Below, piece by piece: positions 1 through 10,186 of a DNA stretch of 32,782 bases (its first letter is position 1; the number at the start of each line of letters is the position of its first letter). The stretch comes from Priapulus caudatus (taxonomy: Eukaryota > Priapulida > Priapulimorpha > Priapulimorphida > Priapulidae). The DNA lies in the NCBI RefSeq assembly GCF_000485595.1, contig NW_014577417.1:127110-159891 (forward strand), written 5' to 3'. The translations under genes and the position numbers were made by a program. The notes below the pieces were generated by a model, which saw only the letters and a list, made by a program, of their open reading frames with translations, made no database searches and was not told the origin of the DNA.

Positions 1-22
1 AGAGACAGACTAACAGAAAGAG

Positions 23-79
<57 letters not shown>

Positions 80-90
80 CGTGAAAAAGA
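1..90. repeat. (GA)n microsatellite at window start
   Basis: The sequence is almost pure GA repeat with a few interruptions. The same stretch, shorter and noisier, recurs at about 6164-6260 as the beginning of the second copy of this region. Confidence 0.9.
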
Positions 91-139
91 GAAAGAGAGA
101 GCGCAGCACCTCCAGCTCTGGTGGCATCTGGCGTGACAC

Positions 140-1058
140 TACGTTGCCGTCAGTGCCAGCAGCGAGGTTGTGAGAGTACATATACAGTAACTACTGCACA
201 TTGCTACATTGGAACGTAGATAGCGCCGCGACACCTCATAACCCTGTATAACGGGGATATGCATACTCATAGCATGACCGATGGCGCCGCCTGGCGAGTG
301 ATAGATATAACCGTTAAAATAACGAACGCATCCGCGGTCAAAGGTTGGAGAGCAGTTTCCCGGCACTTCCTGCGCATGCGCGCGAACGATCAGCCGACTG
401 CAGTTCGTGCGAGCGTTCTCGTCGTCATGGTAACGCGCTAGTTGGCCGGCGCGTCACCCTAGCGGACGAATCGCAGATCGGTATGGCTAGAGCACGCATA
501 TATGCGGCGTCTCTATCTCTCCTGTTCGCAGGTAGCCACGCGTGGTTGCCATCGTAGTTCGAGCGTAGAGTTAGTAGCTAGCAACACCGCGGACGCTGTA
601 GCATGTGGCGCCATCTGCCTCCATTTAGAAGATATTAACGCAATAAAATTGCACTGTTACGTCCGGTTAACAATTGGCGTCATTGCACCAATTGGTGGCG
701 CTGCTCGCATCTGTCGGCGCGTCATCGCCGCCAGGTTGACACCGTCGCCAACCGACGGCACAGCAGCAATGACGTCAGTTCGTTACACTCCGATTCGTTA
801 TTTCGCGTTCGCTGTTCGGTGAGGGAAGACAACTCACGTTGCCATGGCGACCGTCAGAAACAACCGCAGCGCTTCGTTATCCGCACGCTGCAAACGGCGA
901 TTTCGCAAGCAAACGGTGGCGCCACCGAACGGCGGTACGCGGAATGCTCGAAGCGAGTGGAGTCCGTCTCTTGCTGAACTGCAAGAGATAATCGCGCACC
1001 CTGCATACACTGATAGTCTCTCACAAGCCCCTCGACTCTCCTCTTGCATCTTACACAG
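140..1058. other. Intron or flank of troponin T, no gene recognised
   Basis: The open frames here are short, overlap on both strands and resemble no family I know. The stretch contains an exact NRF1-like site TGCGCATGCGC near 371 and an exact TGACGTCA palindrome at 770-777. The polypyrimidine-like run and AG at 1057-1058 form the acceptor of the following TnT exon. I looked here for the TnT coiled-coil exon that should precede 1059 and did not find it. Confidence 0.5.
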
Positions 1059-1139
1059 CCTAAAATTGCCACGTCGAGCAAATTTGATCGCCGCGTGGAC
1101 CTCAGGTCCTATGATGAGAGAAGACAGCTGTACAGGAAG
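1059..1139 (+). CDS. Troponin T internal exon (C-terminal half, RRVDLRSYD motif)
   Basis: Seen: an 81-bp exon, phase 0 at both ends, between acceptor ...TTACACAG and donor GTAACG. It encodes 27 residues starting PKIATSSKFDRRVDLRSYDE and ending QLYRK. Family knowledge: TnT has a strongly conserved block of the form PKI..(A)SK(Y/F)(E/D)RRVD.RSYD(D/E)(K/R)(K/R)(K/R)L near the C-terminal part of its troponin I/C-binding region, and this matches closely. TnT anchors the troponin complex to tropomyosin on thin filaments. Its phase fits either terminal exon at 2909 or 4490. Oddity: the TnT exons that should precede it lie 10 kb downstream, at 11593-12504. Confidence 0.85.
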
Positions 1140-2908
1140 GTAACGTACCCCGTCATCTTCCGGAGTGCTCTGATGCTGTGCTGTGTCTTCCCAGCGCCGC
1201 CGCTGAGGGGCGCTGCTCTCGCATGTGGCTCGGACGGAGAGGCGTTGTTGATGTTGGGGTGGCTCCCCGGGCAACTTTGTGTGCTTTCTTTTCTTCCACC
1301 ACCCACCCCCTCACCCACCCTCACCCCCTATACCCATCTAGCGTTTTGCATGCTCGTCTCTGTTTTCCCCCAGCTAACAGCCTTGTCTGTCGCAGGCAAG
1401 CGTCGCCTTCACTAACGCAGCACCTCCTTAGGGTCACGGGCGCCCCCAAGGGCAGACGACGTTTCCCGCGACCGACGCCAGATGTCGCCTCGATCATCAC
1501 TTCCTCTTCCTTTTGCGAGCTTGCCGTTTTTTGATTGGTTTGGTTTGTTGTGATTGTTTTTTATAGCCGAAGATTCATGTAGCGAGCAAATTCGAGAGGC
1601 AGGTTGACAGAAGATCTTATGGAGAGCGTAAAGATCTTTTCACGAAGGTAACCACTGTCTGGCGAGATACGAGAGAAAAAAGCGAAATGTAAATACGAGC
1701 CAGATCGGTATCTCGCTGGTCCGATTTTTCACGAACGCCGACGTCATTGCACGACGTCACGAGAAGAGCTGCGCAACATTACGTGACGTCGACTTCCGGT
1801 GTCGCAGCTGCCAGACAAATTCGACTGGAATCACATCGGGAGTGAATAAAAAACGAACTTTTGTTTTTTTATTTACTCCCGATCACATGCATGCGCGTCG
1901 TTTTTTCATCCACTGCTGGCTTTCGGCCTGATCCTTAATTTTTTTCGGCGCTAGACGTGTTTTCGTGGATTGCATTTTTTTCCGGCTGGATTTATACGTG
2001 TTTTTGTAGATCGACATAACCCAAAGTCACATTAACCCATATATACCGCTACCCAGTTAGGCTGTAGATCTAGACGTTGTATGTGTTATATTGTGTATAT
2101 ATACGCGTATGCCTACGAAGCACGATTTTGACGTTACTAGATAAAATTTAATGGCGATTTCACGTCAATGTTCGTTAACTTACAACGTATTCCGAAAGTT
2201 TTCAAAAGCATTCAAACTATGTAGCGTAATTTGAAAGCGTTTATATTCGTATACATGAGCTTAATCACCTTTCATTCCAACTTTAATTTGTCTTTAGAAG
2301 CTATTTTTGTTTGCTACGCTAAGTTATGGTAAAAAGAATGTTGTTCCATACTATGAAATTTTCAATTATTTTCTACGGCGCATCGTGCTCGAAACGTTCA
2401 CCGTAAACAGATGTTTGTTTTCTGATTTGACGCCCTCTTTCGCTCCGAAAATTGCAATGTGGAATTCATTTTTCGGAAATAGCAGGAAATGTGTCAGTCT
2501 TTCTAATGCCGATGCTTACGTCTCGTGTAGGGAGGCGACCACGGGACGCATGCGATATTCTAACCTAAGAATTCCCTTGTAGATGACGTCATCGCAGCAC
2601 GCGCGTGTCGCAGACGATACGCATGAATTACGCATGCGTTCTACCGACGTCATGCGCGTTGCCCTCTCCTTCACACACATTCTCGAAGCATGTATAGTTC
2701 ATCAGACGGCTAAACCTTGTTGCCCGCATGCGCGCTGAGCGTAGTCTAAGCGAATCGACCACGTACTACTGCTACTACTTCCCCTGCTACGAAAAAGTAA
2801 GCGATCGGCGGAATCCGCAGGCCGCACGCATGCCTTTATATAGAGGGCGCTGCGAGCGCACAGAGGGATGTTACGTCACGAACTCACGTTTATCGTCTGC
2901 TCGTTTAG
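1140..2908 (+). other. Troponin T intron between the RRVD exon and terminal exon A
   Basis: No coding exon is recognised. It holds a perfect-looking hairpin at 1835-1883 (about 20-bp arms, AT-rich), a C-rich run near 1296-1330, and a TGACGTCA palindrome at 2584-2591. The C-terminal phase-0 junctions on either side are compatible with splicing 1139 to 2909. Confidence 0.55.
1835..1883. repeat. Hairpin-forming inverted repeat
   Basis: Left arm ATCGGGAGTGAATAAAAAAC (1835-1854) pairs with the complementary run ending ATTTACTCCCGAT (to 1883), leaving a loop of roughly 8 bases. The same structure, damaged by indels, is present in copy 2 near 8090-8135. It could be a transposon remnant or a foldback element, but I see no target duplication. 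Confidence 0.7.
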
Positions 2909-3064
2909 CCGCTGCCGCCGCCGCCGGAGGTGAACAGAGTCGGAAAGATCTGGCAGCCACCGGGCTACGAAGAGCTCGAATCTGCCGCTCCTGCTGCCGC
3001 TCCTGCTGCCGCTCCCGCCCCGGTACCGGATCCCTACCCCTACGAAGAGGTGGCGGCGGAGTAA
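2909..3064 (+). CDS. Troponin T alternative terminal exon A (Pro/Ala-rich tail)
   Basis: Seen: acceptor ...CTCGTTTAG, then 51 codons and a TAA stop, 156 bp in phase 0. The peptide opens PLPPPPEVNRVGKIWQPPGY, continues with an Ala/Pro-rich run (about residues 26-40) and ends PYPYEEVAAE. It is homologous to exon B at 4490: both share PPP(E/D)(V/I)NR.GK(I/V)W(Q/K)PPGY and both are exactly 51 residues. An AATAAA lies at 3528-3533. Inference: exons A and B are mutually exclusive terminal exons that give TnT two tails, A being Pro/Ala/Tyr-rich and B more acidic. The assignment to TnT rests on the phase-0 match to the exon at 1059 and on strand and position. The tail itself is not a family signature I can name. 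Confidence 0.75.
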   Translation, partial: PLPPPPEVNRVGKIWQPPGYEELESAAPAAAPAAAPAPVPDPYPYEEVAAE

Positions 3065-3527
3065 ACTCCCCCTGGAAGCCGCGTGCATGATCTGTGTGTG
3101 TATAGTAGGTACGTCGTCGTGCGTCGGTGCAGACGCCGCTCGCCTTCTTTCTTCGAGCCAGTATGATGACGTAACAACCACAGAAGATCAGACGTACGCA
3201 GCGCGTGCATTCTAGGTAGGTCAAGAAGGTCACGAAGGTCGCGAACTATAGTCAACGTCACCGCCTCGCCACCGTGTCACGTGTCACGTAGGTACGATCA
3301 TCTTCCGACCAAAGATGTTTCGAGATTTTTTTTCAATTTCGAATCTTTCTCGTAGATTTTTTTTGGGGGGTTTATTTTTTCGTCGACATCTATCTACAGT
3401 CGGAGATTTTCTTACAGCGCGGGTAAGTATGGACGAACACCAAGATCACATGACAGAACGAAGATTGAAACGTATCCCGCATGCGCGCTGTGACGTCATG
3501 AGCGGCGCTTAGAATAACTTTTACTAG

Positions 3528-3533
3528 AATAAA
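3528..3533 (+). terminator. Probable polyadenylation signal AATAAA for TnT exon A
   Basis: A canonical AATAAA lies 464 bp after the exon A stop codon. Its use would produce the exon A isoform and remove exon B. It is a single motif with no transcript evidence. Confidence 0.4.
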
Positions 3534-3756
3534 ATCATTTGCGAATACATTAACAGGTAGCGCTAAAACGTGTAGATTAACTCTTTACTCCGTTACGTCA
3601 TCGACGACGTGTGAAAGCAGACGATTTTTACAATTCACTAAACCCGCCTGAACGGACTGCGTGTAACCGTAACTAGTGCCCTCTCGCAACGCGAAAGGGA
3701 AGTTCATTCACGAGAGCTTATTAATGCTCATCTAATCGTTAACATTGTACGTATAG

Positions 3757-3801
3757 TATCAGGAGTTAATAATGATAATTTGTCATTATTAACTCCTGAT
3801 A
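3757..3801. repeat. Perfect 19-bp inverted repeat with 7-base loop
   Basis: TATCAGGAGTTAATAATGA (3757-3775) is followed by the loop TAATTTG and the exact reverse complement (3783-3801). It lies between the two TnT terminal exons, outside the duplicated segment. As RNA it would form a stable hairpin. It may equally be a transposon remnant. Confidence 0.85.
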
Positions 3802-4489
3802 ATATTGATCTGTTTTGCAATAGACATAACTTGTAACACTCATGCGTATATGCATGCGATAAAGTCATGCACTGTACTAGATATTGCGGGATATTTGCAT
3901 TCGCCTCCCCCCCCCCACTCTGGGTTATCACTCGTACTTACCTAGGTAACATCTTAATGAGCATGGCCGTAACATATGCCCCATGCTACTACACTAATGC
4001 CTGCTTATCTTATTTCTCACAGGTACAGGTATGCACGCCCTATGATAATGATAATAATAACAACTATTTTGTGCTTTTTCGCGCGTTGCAGTCGCATGAG
4101 CAGATGTAGAACACATCACTTCCGCTTCCGGTGCAATTCATACGATTCCGCATGCATTTCTTTGTTATTCTTACAGGTTCGTTCGCCCCCGAATGACCCT
4201 CGTTATTAATACGATATAAAACAACGCATCTTCCCTTTAAGAAGATCCCGCCTGTTATTTTTTACGGAGACGTCGTGGACAGTCGACATTTTCTTTAAAT
4301 TTTTTGTTGGTTTTGTTTTTCTATCTCATCGCCGTATTTTTGATAGAACAAGGTAGGTGGCGCAACCGGCGCGTTGTCGCCTCATCCCCTGCGCGGCGCT
4401 GACTGCGCACGCGCATGCGCGTACGATGGGTACAAAGGTCCTTAAGTTCTCTCTCTCTCTCTCTCTGTCTGTCCCTCCCATCGGTATAG

Positions 4490-4645
4490 AAAATAGAGCC
4501 GCCGCCGGATATCAACAGGGAGGGCAAAGTGTGGAAGCCACCGGGTTATGACGGACCGGAAGACGAGCCTGCAGCGCCCCCTGCCGCCGAGGAGGAGCCC
4601 GCACCGGCACCAGAAGAGCCTGCGCCGATGGATGTTGAAGCCTAG
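4490..4645 (+). CDS. Troponin T alternative terminal exon B (Glu/Pro-rich tail)
   Basis: Seen: a CT-rich tract and acceptor ...GGTATAG, then 51 codons and a TAG stop, 156 bp in phase 0. The peptide opens KIEPPPDINREGKVWKPPGY, continues with a Glu/Pro/Ala-rich run and ends APMDVEA. The opening is homologous to exon A (2909-3064), the lengths are identical and the second halves differ in composition. A nearer AG at 4496 gives the wrong phase, so 4490 is preferred. Candidate poly(A) signals are ATTAAA at 4905-4910 and AATAAA at 5854-5859. Family knowledge: invertebrate TnTs often carry long acidic C-terminal extensions absent from vertebrates, and this exon would fit that role. Confidence 0.75.
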   Translation, partial: KIEPPPDINREGKVWKPPGYDGPEDEPAAPPAAEEEPAPAPEEPAPMDVEA

Positions 4646-5944
4646 GTCTGCTGCTTCTGTACGCGTTGCCCGCCCCTAGTGTGTCTATAGGTACGTTACT
4701 GTGGGCGCCTTGCGTATACGCTGGATGTTATGAGGGCGAGATAAACGGAGAGAGAGCGAGAGACAAAAACGCGTGAAAGAGAATCTCTGTTTTTGATCGA
4801 GCTGTGGAGTGAGAAAACGCGCGTGCACGGGAACAAGTATGAGGGTCCACGTATTTCTTCGTCGGGTATGTGACCCGTCACCGTAAGTATATGACGTCAG
4901 CAGTATTAAAGGTTTCGCTGACATCTAGCTGTACGCCATATGACGTCATCGTGACCTCATGACGTCATTTCCTGGCTGGAACTTAAAATATAAATTCTAA
5001 GATGAGATATTAGATCATTTTACGTAGGATTACGGTTACGATTCTATGCATAATAACAAGATACATGGCTTGTAACGCACGTGTAAGCGTCATTTGAAAT
5101 CGATGAAATGTGCGAATAATCAATAATCAAGGAAAATATACAAATAATAATTACAGATAATTCATAAAGCGTTACGAAACAGCGTAGGGGAACTTTACTT
5201 TTCCTCTAAAACAGACATTTTTCTCGATTGTCAAATAACGCAACAGTAAATGTTCACCGTGAAATATACAGTGAAGTCTCACTCGCTCTGTGCTTTACGG
5301 GGATTTTAACCACGTGCCTTGCCTTCACAGGTCGTCTCTTTCCGTCCATCTTCGTATCTTTGACGTCAGCTGTGACAGGATTCCAGCAACAAGACCGACC
5401 GGATTTTCCTCTGCCGCTTCCTTCGCTTCTCACACCGGGCGCCACCATCGCCATCTATCGGTCGCAAACAAAGACTATTCTCGCCGCTGAGTCCTAACGC
5501 CAGCTAACACACGGGGAGGCCGCGTAAAACCAAAAGGCTGATAGCTGGTAACGGGTATTCGCAGCCAGGAGCGTATTTTGTTGTTCGACCCGAACTGGAT
5601 CTGCCCCCCCCCTCACCAACACTCACACATCTTCGTATCGTTGATGCCTGTCTCAGCGAGTGTCTCTTCACACATATGCCTGGGCATCGATCCATCTCAT
5701 ACGTATAGTAAACAGTATAGCTAGCTGTTCGCAACTCTAGCGTTGTGTAAAAGTCCGTGTTGCCTCGCCGAACTGTGCGAGCAACTTCAACTAATTATCA
5801 GTTGTAGTTTTTCGATTAGCTTATTATCAAACAATGTTGTGTTAAACATATCGAATAAAGTTTTATTTGGCATTTATATCTCAAACTTATCCACTTTTGT
5901 AATTTTACGAGGAATACTGAGGTTTACTGGAAGAGGATAGCGCT
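4646..5944 (+). other. 3' flank of troponin T, no gene recognised
   Basis: This is probably the 3' UTR of the exon B transcript plus intergenic DNA. It contains four exact TGACGTCA palindromes (4892, 4941, 4960, 5361) and an AATAAA at 5854. The open frame at 5228-5497 lacks recognisable motifs and is not called. Confidence 0.5.
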
Positions 5945-5964
5945 AAATACACGAACACACATAC

Positions 5965-5965
5965 A

Positions 5966-6012
<47 letters not shown>

Positions 6013-6029
6013 GCGCTCGCACGCACGCA

Positions 6030-6061
<32 letters not shown>

Positions 6062-6062
6062 G
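5965..6062. repeat. (CA)n(CG)n(CA)n microsatellite, Z-DNA-prone
   Basis: About 95 bp of nearly uninterrupted alternating purine-pyrimidine sequence, with a (CG)n core at about 5999-6016. It sits at the left edge of the error-rich second copy and is the kind of tract at which short-read contigs end. Confidence 0.9.
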
Positions 6063-6194
6063 GCACACACATACAAGAGAAAGATAGAGAGAAAGGAAGG
6101 GTGATAGAGTGTGTGACAGAGTGACAGAGAATCAGAGAAAATAACAAAGAGGACGGAAGAGATAGAGACAGACTAACAGAAAGAGAGCGGAGAT

Positions 6195-6226
<32 letters not shown>

Positions 6227-7263
6227 GAGAGAGAGCGTGAAAAAAGGAGAAAGAGAGAGGCGCAGCACCCTCCAGCTCTGGTGGCATCTGGCGTGACACT
6301 ATCGTGCCGTCAGTGCCAGCACGAGTGTGAGAGTAATATACAGTAACTACTGCAGCATTGCTAGCATGGAACGTAGATAGCGCCGCGACACCTCATAACC
6401 CTGTATCACGGGATATGCATACTCAATAGCATGACGCGAATGGCGCCGCCTGGCGAGTGATCAGATAATAACGCGTTAGAATAACGAACGCATCCGCGGT
6501 CAGCAAGTTGGAGAGCATTCCCGGCACTTCCTGCGCATGCCCGCCGCGCGAACGATCAGCCGACTGCAGTTCGCGCGAGCGTTCTCCGAGTCGCCAATGG
6601 TAACGCCGCTAGTTGCCGCGCGTCACCCTAGCGGACGAACGCAGATCGGTATCGGCTAGAGCACGCCATATTATTGCGGCGTCTCTATCTCTCGCGTCGC
6701 AGGTAAGCTACGCGTGTTTGCCATCAGTAGTCGAGCGTAGAGTTAGTAGCTAGCAAACCGCGGACGCTGTAGCATGTGGCCGCCATCTGCCTCCATTTAG
6801 AAGATTATTAAGCAACTAAAATTGCACTGTTAGTCCGGTTAAACACAATTGGCGTCATTGCCACAATTGGTGGCGCTGGCTCGCAATCTGTTCGGCGCGT
6901 CATCGCCGCCAACCGTCGACAACCGTCGCCAAGCGCGACGGCATCAGCCAGCAATGACACGTCAGTTCGTTTTAAGCACTTCGGGCGATCGTTTATTTCG
7001 CGTTCGCTGTCGGTGAGGGAAGACAACTCACGTTGCGCAATGGGCGACCGTCAGAAACAGCCGCAGCGCTTCGTTTATCGCACGCTGCAAAACGGCGGAT
7101 TTCGCAAAGCAAACGTGGCGGCCACGCGAACCGCGTACGCGGATGTCGAAGGCGAGGTGAGTCCGTCTCTTGCTGAACCTGGCAAGAGATAAATCGCGCA
7201 CCCTGCATACACTGATAGTCTCTCCACAAGCGCCTCGACTCTCCTCTTGCATCTTACCAACAG

Positions 7264-7349
7264 CCTAAAATTAAGCCCACGTCGAGCAAATTTTGATTCG
7301 CCGCGTAGACCTCAGGTCCTTATGATGAGAGAAGACAGCTGTAACCAGA
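7264..7349 (+). pseudogene. Broken copy of the troponin T RRVD exon
   Basis: It corresponds to 1059-1139 but carries several inserted bases and an in-frame stop in the region that should read RRVD. The donor is also displaced by insertions. It is probably an artefact of the noisy copy rather than a real pseudogene. Confidence 0.75.
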
Positions 7350-9209
7350 GTAACGGTACCCCGTCATACTCCGGAGTGCTCTGGATGCGTGGTGCTGTGT
7401 CTTCCCAGCGCGCCGCTGAGGGGCGGCTGCTATCGGGCATGTGGCTGGACGGAGAGGCGTTGTTGATGTGGGGTGGCTCCCCGGGCAACTTTTGTGTGCT
7501 TTCTATTTTCTCCACCACCACCGCCCTCTACGCCACCCTCACCCCACTATACCCATCTAAGCGTGTTTGCATGCTCGTCCTCTGTTTTTCCCCAGCTAGA
7601 CAGCCCTTGTCTGTCGGCAGGCAAGCGTCGGCCGTTCACAACGCCAGCCCTCTTAGGGTCACGCCCGGAGCGCCAGCGCCAAGGGCAGATCAGACGTTCG
7701 CGACCGACGCCCAGAATTTCGCCTCGATCATCAACTTCCTCTTCCTTTTTGCGAGGCCTGCCGTTTTTGATGTTGGTTAGTGATGTTGTTTTTTATAGCC
7801 GAAGATTCATGTAGGCGAGCAAATCACGAGAGCAAGGTTGACAGAAGATCGTTGATGGAAGAAGCGTAAAGAATCTGTTTCTAAACCGAAGGGAACGCAC
7901 TGTCTCGGCGAGCATACGAAGAGAAAATAAGGAAATGTTAAAACGAGCCAGATCGGTATCTCGCTGAGTCCGATTTTTTCACGAACCGCCGACGTCCATT
8001 GCACGATGTCACGAGAAGAAGCTGCGCAAACATTACGTGACGTTCGACTTCCGGTGTCGCAGCTGCAGACAAATTCGACTGGCAATCACATCGGAGGAAT
8101 AAAACGAACTTTTGTTTTTTATTATACTCCCGATCAGCAGTGCAAATCGCAGCGTCGTTTTTTCCATCCACGCTGGCTTCGCCTGATCTTAAATTTTTTT
8201 CCGGCGTAGACGTTTTTCGTGGATTGCAATTTTTATTTCGGCTGGATTTATACGTGTTTTTGTAAGATCGACATAACCGGCAAAGTCCATTAACCCATAA
8301 TACCGCTACCCAGTTAGGCGCTGTAGATCTAAACGTTGTATGTGTTATATGTGTATATATACGCGGGATTCTACGAAGCACAGATTTTTGACGTTACTAG
8401 AGTAATAATTTAATGCGATTTCACGTCAAATGTTCGTTAACTTACAACGTATTCCGAAAGTTTTCAAAAGCATTCAAAACTATGTAGCGTAATTTGAAAG
8501 CGTTATATTCGTATAACAATGAGTCTAATCACCTTTCATTCCAACTTAATTTCTCTTAGGAAGCTATTTGTTTGCTTACGCTAAGTTATGGTAAAAAGAA
8601 TGTTGTTTCCATACTATGAAATTTTCATTATTTTACTAGGCGATCGTGCTCGGAAACGTTCAGCCCGTAAAACAGATGTTTTGGTTTCTATTTGACGCCT
8701 CTCTGTGCCCTCCGAAAATTGCGAAACTGTGGAATTCTATTTGTCGGAAAATAGCAGGAAATGTGATCAGTCTTTTAATGCCGTGCTACTCTCGTGTAGG
8801 AGGGCGCCACGGACGCTATGCGATATCTTAAACCATAAGTAATTCCCTTTTAAGAGCACGTCATCGCAGCAGCGCGCGTCGCAGAGAACGCAGTGAATTT
8901 ACGCAGCGTTTTCTTACCGACGTCATTGCGCGTTTGCCCCTCTCTTCAAACATTCTCGAAGGCATGTATCAGTTGCATCCAGACGTGCTAAACCTTTCTT
9001 GCCGCCATGCGGCGCTGAGCTTTAGTCTAAGCGACATCGATCCACGCTACCTATCTGCTTACTACTTCCCCTGCTACGAAAAAGTAAGCGATCGCGGCGT
9101 AATCGTTCGGCAGGCCGCACGCATGCCTTTATATAGAGGGCGCTGCGATGCGCACAGAGGGATGGCTTACGTGCACGAACTCACGAATTTATCGTCCTGC
9201 TCGTTTTAG

Positions 9210-9372
9210 CCGCTGCGCGCCGCCGGAGGTGACACAAGTCGGAAAAGATGCCTGCAGGCCACCGGCTACGAACGAGCTCGAATCTGCCGGCTCCTGCTGC
9301 CGCTCCCTGCCAGCTCCCGCCCCCGGCTTACCGCGATTCCCTACCCCTACGGAAGACGTGCGGCGGAGATAA
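9210..9372 (+). pseudogene. Broken copy of troponin T terminal exon A
   Basis: It corresponds to 2909-3064, including the preceding TTTTAG acceptor and the following TAA. Multiple one-base insertions destroy the frame. Exon B has no counterpart in copy 2, because copy 2 ends before that point. Confidence 0.75.
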
Positions 9373-9930
9373 ACTGCCCCCCTGGAAGCCGCGTGCATGA
9401 TCTGTGTGTGTATAGTAGGTACGTCGTCGTGCGCGGTAGCAGACGCCGCCGCCTTCTTTCTTCACGAGCCTTAGTATGAATGACTAACAACCACAGAAGT
9501 ATCAGGACGTACGCAGCGCGTGCAATGTCTAGGTAGGTCAGAGAAGGTCACGAAGGTGCGCAACTATATCAACGTTCACCGACCTCGCCACGCGTCACGT
9601 GTCACGTAGGTGTACGCCTCATCTTCGCACCAAAGAGATTGCTTTTCGAGATTTTTTTTCAATTCGATCTTTCTCAGTAGATTTTTGTGGGGGGTATTAT
9701 CTTTTTGCGTCGACATCCTATCTACAGTCCGACGAATTTTCTTTACCAAGCGCGGTAAGTATGGACCGAACTCACGCAAGATCATCATTGAAGAACGAGA
9801 CTTGAGATACGTATCCCGCATGCGCGCTGCTTGACGTCCAATGAGGACCGTTCGTTTAGAAGTAACTTTACTAGAATAAAATTCATTTGGCGAATACCAT
9901 TAACAGTAGGCTAAAACTGTTTAGATTAGA

Positions 9931-9959
9931 CTCAGAGAGAGAAAGAGAGAGAGAAAGAG

Positions 9960-9994
<35 letters not shown>

Positions 9995-10030
9995 GAGAGA
10001 GAGGAAGAGAGAGAGAGGGGGAGAGCGAGA
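9931..10030. repeat. (GA)n microsatellite at the junction of copy 2 and the protease gene
   Basis: An interrupted GA repeat begins exactly where homology between the two 3.6-kb copies ends. Fifty bases later the first visible protease exon begins. The expected upstream protease exon is absent, so this is a likely false join. Confidence 0.8.
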
Positions 10031-10081
10031 GCGGGGGGTAGTGAGATGTCTATATAATATATAAGTACGGTCTCGTTGCAG

Positions 10082-10170
10082 GCAGCCATCATCAGATACG
10101 GGGAGTTCATCTGTGGAGGGTCGCTCATCCATAATATGTTTATATTGACGGCCGCACACTGCGTGCAAGG
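10082..10170 (+). CDS. Chymotrypsin-fold (S1) serine protease, exon with catalytic His
   Basis: This is the first visible exon of a secreted-type S1 protease; the gene continues with exons 10701-10773, 11249-11453, 13075-13226 and 13625-13795. Seen: acceptor CGTTGCAG, 29 codons plus two bases and donor GTGAGT. The peptide contains FICGGSLI and the hallmark LTAAHC with the catalytic His. Asp (FQNDVALLQL) and Ser (GDSGGP) are in later exons, and all splice phases agree. Missing: the signal peptide, any propeptide or accessory domain, and the IVGG-type activation site, which should be in an exon just upstream. Instead there is a GA repeat and TnT copy 2. Role inferred from family: an extracellular endopeptidase in digestion, immunity or clotting-type cascades. 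Its substrate pocket does not look trypsin-like (see the last exon). Confidence 0.9.
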
Positions 10171-10186
10171 GTGAGTACCCCTCCGC

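Larger units (their letters stand above)
1..3583 (+). repeat. Copy 1 of a 3.6-kb duplicated segment (clean copy)
   Basis: This whole stretch aligns collinearly with 6164-9932. Copy 1 keeps an intact TnT internal exon and an intact terminal exon with correct splice sites and phase, while the other copy breaks both by one-base indels. Homology ends near 3583, where copy 2 runs into a GA microsatellite. Copy 1 is therefore taken as the trustworthy version of the locus. Confidence 0.85.
3065..4489 (+). other. Non-coding stretch between TnT terminal exons A and B
   Basis: It holds the 3' UTR of exon A up to a probable poly(A) signal at 3528, the end of the duplicated segment at about 3583, a 19-bp-armed hairpin at 3757-3801, and a CT tract at 4449-4468 that serves as polypyrimidine tract for exon B. 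No other exon was recognised. Confidence 0.6.
6164..9932 (+). repeat. Copy 2 of the 3.6-kb segment, indel-ridden
   Basis: It aligns end to end with 1-3583 but is 3769 bp long, about 5 percent longer. Differences are mostly single inserted bases scattered through coding and non-coding sequence, with relatively few substitutions. That spectrum is typical of raw long-read error, not of an ageing duplication in which substitutions should dominate. It is bounded by a CA/CG microsatellite on the left and a GA microsatellite on the right. The best reading is a gap filled with unpolished sequence of the same locus and joined to the wrong neighbour. Confidence 0.8.

Noticed and set aside
834-1534. Open frames of 99-146 residues around the TnT RRVD exon, partly repeated at 7247-7814
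   Set aside because: They run through the splice sites of the TnT exon and change frame between the two copies, and no conserved motif was seen.
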